Below, in pieces: positions 59,903 to 64,000 of a stretch of DNA of 64,000 bases. Position numbers and translations under genes: made by a program. The notes under the pieces are model-generated. The model made no database searches, had not been told where the DNA came from, and worked only from the letters and a program-made list of their open reading frames with translations. Each line of letters starts with the position of its first letter. The stretch's first letter is position 1. The stretch comes from Winogradskyella sp. KYW1333 (GTDB lineage Bacteria; Bacteroidota; Bacteroidia; Flavobacteriales; Flavobacteriaceae). The stretch spans positions 434,001 through 498,000 of the forward strand of contig NZ_QPHL01000017.1 of NCBI RefSeq assembly GCF_003335675.1, written 5' to 3'.

Positions 59903-61849
59903 ATGAAAAACGCATTTAGAATACTAACGGTATTTATATTAATGGTTCTGATGTCTTGTCAAGAGAGCGTTTCAAATTCTGATGAAGTTAATTCATTAAA
60001 GACAACAATTGTTGAATCAAATGAAATTGATAAAGTAGAACCGCCTCATTGGTGGATTGGTTTAAAAAATCAAAAATTACAGCTATTAGTTAAACATCCA
60101 AATATTGGTTCTTCGCATGTAGATATTTCGCATCAAGGAGTAAACTTAGTAAAGGTTAATAAAGCTGATAGTCCTAATTATTTGTTTTTAGATTTAGAGC
60201 TATCAAAGAGTGCAAAGTCTGGTAAGTTTAATATTGTTTTTAAACAAGATGACGGTTCAGAATTAAAACAAACTTATGAATTGAAAGAACGACAAAGGTC
60301 CGCCGAAGACTACTTAGGTTTTGACAGTTCTGATGTAATTTTTCTTATTACTCCAGACCGTTTTGTAAATGGGGACCCATCAAATGATATTATTGAGGGT
60401 CTAAAACAAACTAATATTGACAGATCTGAAGGTTATGAAAGACATGGTGGAGATTTAAGAGGTATGATTAACAGTATAGATTATATCCATGAACTGGGAT
60501 ACACTGCGGTTTGGCCAACACCAGTTTTAATTAATGATATGCCGCAAGGTTCATATCATGGTTATGCGATTACAGATTATCATAAAGTAGATCCTCGAAT
60601 AGGTACATTAGATGAATACAAAGAATTTTCTTCTAAATTAAAGGAGAGAGGTATGAAGTTAATCATGGACCAGGTGGCAAATCACTGTGGTTTAGAACAT
60701 TGGTGGATGAAAGATTTACCTTTTAAGGATTGGGTTAATTTCCAAGAAAATTATGAAGAGCATATAGATAATTGGAATTGGGAGGTTACTACGTATTCTA
60801 ATCATAGGCGTACTACAAATCAAGATTTATATGCTTCAAATGTTGACCATAAAGGGAATACAGATGGCTGGTTTGTAGAAGGTATGCCAGATTTAAATCA
60901 GCGTAATCCATTTATGGCAAATTATATTATTCAGAATAGTATTTGGTGGATTGAAACTTTAGGATTAGGTGGTATTCGTCAAGATACTTATCCTTATCCA
61001 GATAAAGATTTTATGAGTGATTGGGCAGGAGCGATTATGAAAGAGTATCCAAATTTCTCAATAGTAGGAGAAGAATGGAGTTATAACCCTCTTTTAGTTG
61101 CCTATTGGCAAGATGGTAAAGATAATGCAGATGGTTATAAGTCTAACTTAAAATCTTCAATGGATTTCCCAATGCAAAAGGCAATTATTGATGGCTTAAA
61201 AGAAGAAGAATCATGGGATAAAGGGTTGGTGAAACTATATGAAGGACTGGCCAATGATTTCGTTTATGTTACACCAAAAGATATCATGGTTTTTCTTGAT
61301 AATCATGACAAGAGTAGAATTTATACAGAGGTTGGTGAGGACGCTACAAAAACTAAAATGGCACTAAGTTACATGTTAATGATGCCGAGGATACCACAAA
61401 TTTATTATGGAACTGAAATTCTAATGAACGATACTGCCAATCCTGGTGATCATGGTTTAATCCGTACCGATTTTCCTGGAGGATGGAAAGGTGACACGGT
61501 AAATGCATTTACAGGAGAGGGATTGACTGCTGAACAAAAGGATATGCAACGCTTCCTTAAAAAAATATTGAATTACAGAAAAAATAGTGAAGCCATGCAG
61601 AATGGTGAAACAAAGCATTTTGCCCCTGAGAATAAAACATATGTATTGGCGCGTTATAATGATAGTGAAACTTTGGTTCACATAATTAATAAAAACGACG
61701 ATTCCTTTGAACTTGATCTAACAAGATTTGAGGAGCTTGGGCTTAATGGCAAAACCCTTAAGAATGTTATTACTGGTGAGACCATCAATTGGTCAGATAA
61801 GTTGGTTTTAGATTCTGTAGGAAGTTATTTGTTTACAACAAAAATCTAA
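59903..61849 (+). CDS. GH13 neopullulanase/cyclomaltodextrinase-like lipoprotein (SusA-like)
   Basis: This 648-residue exported lipoprotein has signal MKNAFRILTVFILMVLMSCQ with lipobox Cys. The N-terminal domain resembles cyclomaltodextrinases (PPHWWIGLKNQKLQLLVKHP). The catalytic barrel contains DQVANHCG (region I), GGIRQDTYPYPDK (nucleophile Asp), IVGEEWSYN (acid/base Glu) and VFLDNHDKSRI (region IV). It lies 44 bases after GH65 and 2 bases before the esterase gene. It would cut imported maltodextrins outside the inner membrane. Confidence 0.93.
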   Translation: MKNAFRILTVFILMVLMSCQESVSNSDEVNSLKTTIVESNEIDKVEPPHWWIGLKNQKLQLLVKHPNIGSSHVDISHQGVNLVKVNKADSPNYLFLDLELSKSAKSGKFNIVFKQDDGSELKQTYELKERQRSAEDYLGFDSSDVIFLITPDRFVNGDPSNDIIEGLKQTNIDRSEGYERHGGDLRGMINSIDYIHELGYTAVWPTPVLINDMPQGSYHGYAITDYHKVDPRIGTLDEYKEFSSKLKERGMKLIMDQVANHCGLEHWWMKDLPFKDWVNFQENYEEHIDNWNWEVTTYSNHRRTTNQDLYASNVDHKGNTDGWFVEGMPDLNQRNPFMANYIIQNSIWWIETLGLGGIRQDTYPYPDKDFMSDWAGAIMKEYPNFSIVGEEWSYNPLLVAYWQDGKDNADGYKSNLKSSMDFPMQKAIIDGLKEEESWDKGLVKLYEGLANDFVYVTPKDIMVFLDNHDKSRIYTEVGEDATKTKMALSYMLMMPRIPQIYYGTEILMNDTANPGDHGLIRTDFPGGWKGDTVNAFTGEGLTAEQKDMQRFLKKILNYRKNSEAMQNGETKHFAPENKTYVLARYNDSETLVHIINKNDDSFELDLTRFEELGLNGKTLKNVITGETINWSDKLVLDSVGSYLFTTKI

Positions 61850-61851
61850 CA

Positions 61852-62835
61852 TTGCGATATTACACTATCATATGTCTACTATTAATTCTTCCATTTTCAT
61901 GCAAGAATAAACAAGTTGATAGTGTCTCAACCAAGGAAACTAATAATAAACAATTGGAGACAAAAGAATTTGTAGAGCTGAATGTCAAATTGAGTGCAGG
62001 AAAAATACTCCGATTAGAAGCATTTCTTTCAAATTTCATAAAAAGTAGACCAGTAGATGTTTGGTTACCTGAAAACTATTCACCAAATAAAATATACAAT
62101 GTGCTTTATATGCATGACGGGCAAATGTTATTTGATGGTCCTTCAACTTGGAATAAACAAGAATGGAAAGTAGATGAATGGGCCACAAAATTGATGCAAG
62201 AAGAAAAGACGGAGAACTTTATTGTTGTTGCTATACATAACATTGCAGAAATACGCTGGGAAGATTTATTTCCACAAAAAACTTTTGAATTTATCTCAGA
62301 AGAGGAAAGAGTTCAAGTAAAAAGTTTATCGGGTTCAAAAGAGTTTAAGCTTAATGGAGACAATTACTTGAGATTTATTGTTAAGGAATTAAAACCAATA
62401 ATCGATTCTTCTTTTTCAGTGCATAAAGGCAGAGATAATACTTTTATTATGGGTTCAAGTATGGGAGGCTTAATGACTATGTATGCAATTTCTGAATATC
62501 CAGAAATATTTGGTGGTGGTGCTTGTTTGTCAACGCATTGGGTAGGTGCACTACCAGTTGATAAAAACCCATTTCCTGAGGGTATCTTTAGTTATATGGA
62601 GCAAAATTTTCCATTGGCAGGTAAGCATAAAATTTACTTTGATTATGGCAATGAAACTTTAGATGCACATTATCCTCAGTATGCACCAGAAGTGGATAGA
62701 ATATTAAAACTAAAGGGATATACAGACGTTGATTCTCGTAATCTGTTTTTTGAAGGTACCAACCACTCAGAAAACTCGTGGAATCAGAGGTTAGATATTC
62801 CATTGACTTTCCTATTAGGAAAAAGGACAGATTAA
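61852..62835 (+). CDS. Esterase-family alpha/beta hydrolase lipoprotein
   Basis: This 327-residue lipoprotein (TTG start at 61852; MRYYTIICLLLILPFSCKNK, lipobox Cys17) has an esterase-D/PF00756-like domain: VDVWLPENYSP, VLYMHDGQMLFDG, the nucleophile elbow FIMGSSMGGLMTMYAI (Ser) and GTNHSENSWNQR with the likely catalytic His. Family members include feruloyl/acetyl esterases and sugar-ester hydrolases. In this position it might remove acyl groups from maltodextrin, but the substrate is unknown. It lies 2 bases after the GH13 gene, so it is in the same operon. Confidence 0.82.
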   Translation: MRYYTIICLLLILPFSCKNKQVDSVSTKETNNKQLETKEFVELNVKLSAGKILRLEAFLSNFIKSRPVDVWLPENYSPNKIYNVLYMHDGQMLFDGPSTWNKQEWKVDEWATKLMQEEKTENFIVVAIHNIAEIRWEDLFPQKTFEFISEEERVQVKSLSGSKEFKLNGDNYLRFIVKELKPIIDSSFSVHKGRDNTFIMGSSMGGLMTMYAISEYPEIFGGGACLSTHWVGALPVDKNPFPEGIFSYMEQNFPLAGKHKIYFDYGNETLDAHYPQYAPEVDRILKLKGYTDVDSRNLFFEGTNHSENSWNQRLDIPLTFLLGKRTD

Positions 62836-62845
62836 TAGCAACCTT

Positions 62846-62882
62846 AAATCCTCACAAGTCAGTTTTGGACTTGTGAGGATTT
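62846..62882. terminator. 15-bp perfect inverted repeat after the esterase gene
   Basis: AAATCCTCACAAGTC / GACTTGTGAGGATTT form a 15-bp perfect stem with a 7-base loop, 10 bases after the esterase stop. The T tract is short, so it may be a weak terminator or an mRNA stabiliser between the operon and GH31. Confidence 0.7.
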
Positions 62883-62888
62883 ATAAAC

Positions 62889-62902
62889 GAAAAGTGAAAT
62901 AG
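62889..62902. promoter_or_regulatory. Imperfect third copy of the locus 17-mer (complement)
   Basis: GAAAAGTGAAATAG resembles the complement of the 17-bp element (GAGAAGTGAAAATATAA) at 11 of its first 13 positions. It lies 39 bases upstream of the GH31 start. It may mark the same regulon; the match is weak in AT-rich DNA. Confidence 0.3.
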
Positions 62903-62940
62903 GATTCAATTCGAAGTTTCACAATTAAAATTAAAAACAA

Positions 62941-64000
62941 ATGAGAAAGCTTTTTCTTAGTCTTTTATTCATTATAACTGACATAACGTGTTTATTTTCT
63001 CAGAATTCTGAGAGAGTTTACCAGTCACATTCTGAAGAGAACGGGATATTTTCAGTTACCACAAATGATGGAAAATATCTCTTTACATATTATTCAACAG
63101 AGATATTAGAAACCACTTTTATACCTAGTGGTGAAGAGACCAATGTAAACTCTCACGCTGTAATTTTGCAACCTAATAAAGTTGAGACAAACTACAAATA
63201 TGTTGGGAATGATATAACTTATGGGACTGAAGGCTTATCAGTAATTGTTACTACTGAACCCTTCAAAATAAGCTATACCTATAACGATAATCCTTTGATT
63301 TCAGAGAGAAGAGGGTATTATAAAAGTCCTCATGAATCTATGGAGTTAGTTAAAGATCATATAATTGCCGAAACATCTGAAAAAATTGAATTTAATCTTA
63401 CCGAAGAAGAGGTCTTGTATGGTGGAGGTTCTAGAGCACTTGACATGAACCGAAGAGGGCATAGGTTACCACTTTACAATAGAGCACAATATGGTTATCA
63501 GTCCTATAGTGAATTACTTAATTTCACCCTACCTATTGTGTTGTCATCTAAGAAATATATGCTCCATTTTGATAATTCCACAATTGGATATTTAGATCTA
63601 GATAGTAAAAAAGAAAACACTCTCACTTATGAAACGTTATCAGGAAGAAAGACATATCAAATCGTGGCAGGTAAAACCTGGTATGATGTAGTAGAAAATT
63701 ATACAAATTTAACTGGGAAACAGCCAATGCTACCACGTTGGGTACTTGGTAATTTTTCAAGCCGTTTTGGCTACCACTCTCAAAAAGAAACTTTAGAAAC
63801 TATTGATAAGTTTAAGGAAGATGAAATTCCAGTAGACGCCATAATTATAGATTTATATTGGTTTGGTAAGGAAATTCAAGGTACCCTAGGAAACTTTGAA
63901 TTTGATAGAGATTCTTTTCCAGAACCAACAAAAATGGTAGATGTTTTAAAATCTCAAAATGTAGAAACCACGTTAATAACTGAGCCTTATGTTCTTAAGA
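62941..64000 (+). CDS. GH31 alpha-glucosidase (5' part, cut by window end)
   Basis: The first 353 residues of an exported enzyme are present, with signal peptide LFLSLLFIITDITCLFSQ. An N-terminal beta-domain follows, with EEEVLYGGGSRALDMNRRGH, the GH31 N-terminal signature. The start of the catalytic barrel reads PMLPRWVLGNFSSRFGYHSQ and IPVDAIIIDLYWFGKEI. The catalytic Asp residues are beyond the window. GH31 enzymes of sus loci release glucose from maltodextrins (SusB-like role). It is preceded by the 15-bp inverted repeat. Confidence 0.9.
   Translation, partial: MRKLFLSLLFIITDITCLFSQNSERVYQSHSEENGIFSVTTNDGKYLFTYYSTEILETTFIPSGEETNVNSHAVILQPNKVETNYKYVGNDITYGTEGLSVIVTTEPFKISYTYNDNPLISERRGYYKSPHESMELVKDHIIAETSEKIEFNLTEEEVLYGGGSRALDMNRRGHRLPLYNRAQYGYQSYSELLNFTLPIVLSSKKYMLHFDNSTIGYLDLDSKKENTLTYETLSGRKTYQIVAGKTWYDVVENYTNLTGKQPMLPRWVLGNFSSRFGYHSQKETLETIDKFKEDEIPVDAIIIDLYWFGKEIQGTLGNFEFDRDSFPEPTKMVDVLKSQNVETTLITEPYVLK

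Noticed and set aside
62846..62882. 15-bp inverted repeat as a transposon end or attachment site
   Set aside because: It is a single hairpin between two genes of the same locus with no target duplication or mobility gene; a terminator or mRNA-stability role is more likely.
1..64000. CRISPR arrays, insertion sequences, prophage genes, integrases and rRNA operons
   Set aside because: No regularly spaced repeats, transposase or integrase motifs, phage structural genes or rRNA sequence were seen on either strand.

Overview
The window is low-GC DNA from a member of the Bacteroidota, most likely a marine-type Flavobacteriaceae. The signs are a SusC/SusD/SusE outer-membrane locus, two proteins with type IX secretion (T9SS) C-terminal sorting domains, -7 promoter boxes of the TAnnTTTG type, AT-rich leaders without clear Shine-Dalgarno sequences, DnaE fused to a proofreading exonuclease, and family content (DUF4230, DUF4407, DUF6252, LruC, DUF4174) typical of that group. 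No plasmid, phage, insertion sequence, CRISPR array or rRNA was seen. Two tRNA genes (Asp-GTC and Leu-TAG) are present.

Layout. 1-7.1 kb: the end of a winged-helix response regulator and its kinase, a glycosyltransferase, then a same-strand run of trmB, a LysE-type exporter, an alkyltransferase-like protein, Mrp ATPase, NfuA-like scaffold, ferredoxin reductase and ferredoxin, which reads as an iron-sulfur/electron-supply cluster. 7.3-11.2 kb (minus strand): SGNH hydrolase, glutaryl-CoA dehydrogenase, and rpsP-rimM-trmN6. 11.3-19.1 kb: a decayed lipoprotein gene, dnaE, thioredoxin, a DUF58 protein, tRNA-Asp and a small secreted peptide. 19.2-21.9 kb: a TPR-containing sensor kinase and its response regulator. 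22.2-31.4 kb: housekeeping and envelope genes (DUF456, Bax-inhibitor family, GT2, flippase-like, ruvC, hemW, cyclase, DUF4230) ending in an MmcQ/YjbR gene broken by one stop codon. 32.0-36.5 kb: a five-gene H-NOX signalling operon. 36.9-38.2 kb: a gene graveyard (Ugd remnant and LruC-domain remnant) with one intact tiny membrane gene. 38.2-43.8 kb: STAS protein, SnoaL-like lipoprotein, DUF4407, secreted M28 peptidase, M20 dipeptidase, tRNA-Leu and a damaged DUF4174 gene. 43.7-64 kb: a GH53 galactanase and a complete maltodextrin/starch utilization locus.

How genes work together. In the polysaccharide locus a secreted T9SS alpha-amylase, the SusC/D/E outer-membrane complex and a surface or periplasmic neopullulanase-like lipoprotein would make and import maltodextrins. 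GH31 (cut by the window end) would trim them, an MFS symporter would bring maltose into the cytoplasm, and GH65 phosphorylase plus beta-phosphoglucomutase would turn it into glucose and glucose 6-phosphate. A LacI-family regulator sits between the two divergent arms. The SusD here carries a SusE/F-like module inserted into its body.

The H-NOX operon (CheY-like receiver, H-NOX haem sensor, PAS-PAS-PAS-GAF kinase, Hpt, LytTR regulator) looks like a complete soluble gas-sensing phosphorelay and is the most interesting system in the window. The second most interesting feature is the number of broken genes: five loci carry stops or frameshifts in otherwise recognisable coding frames.
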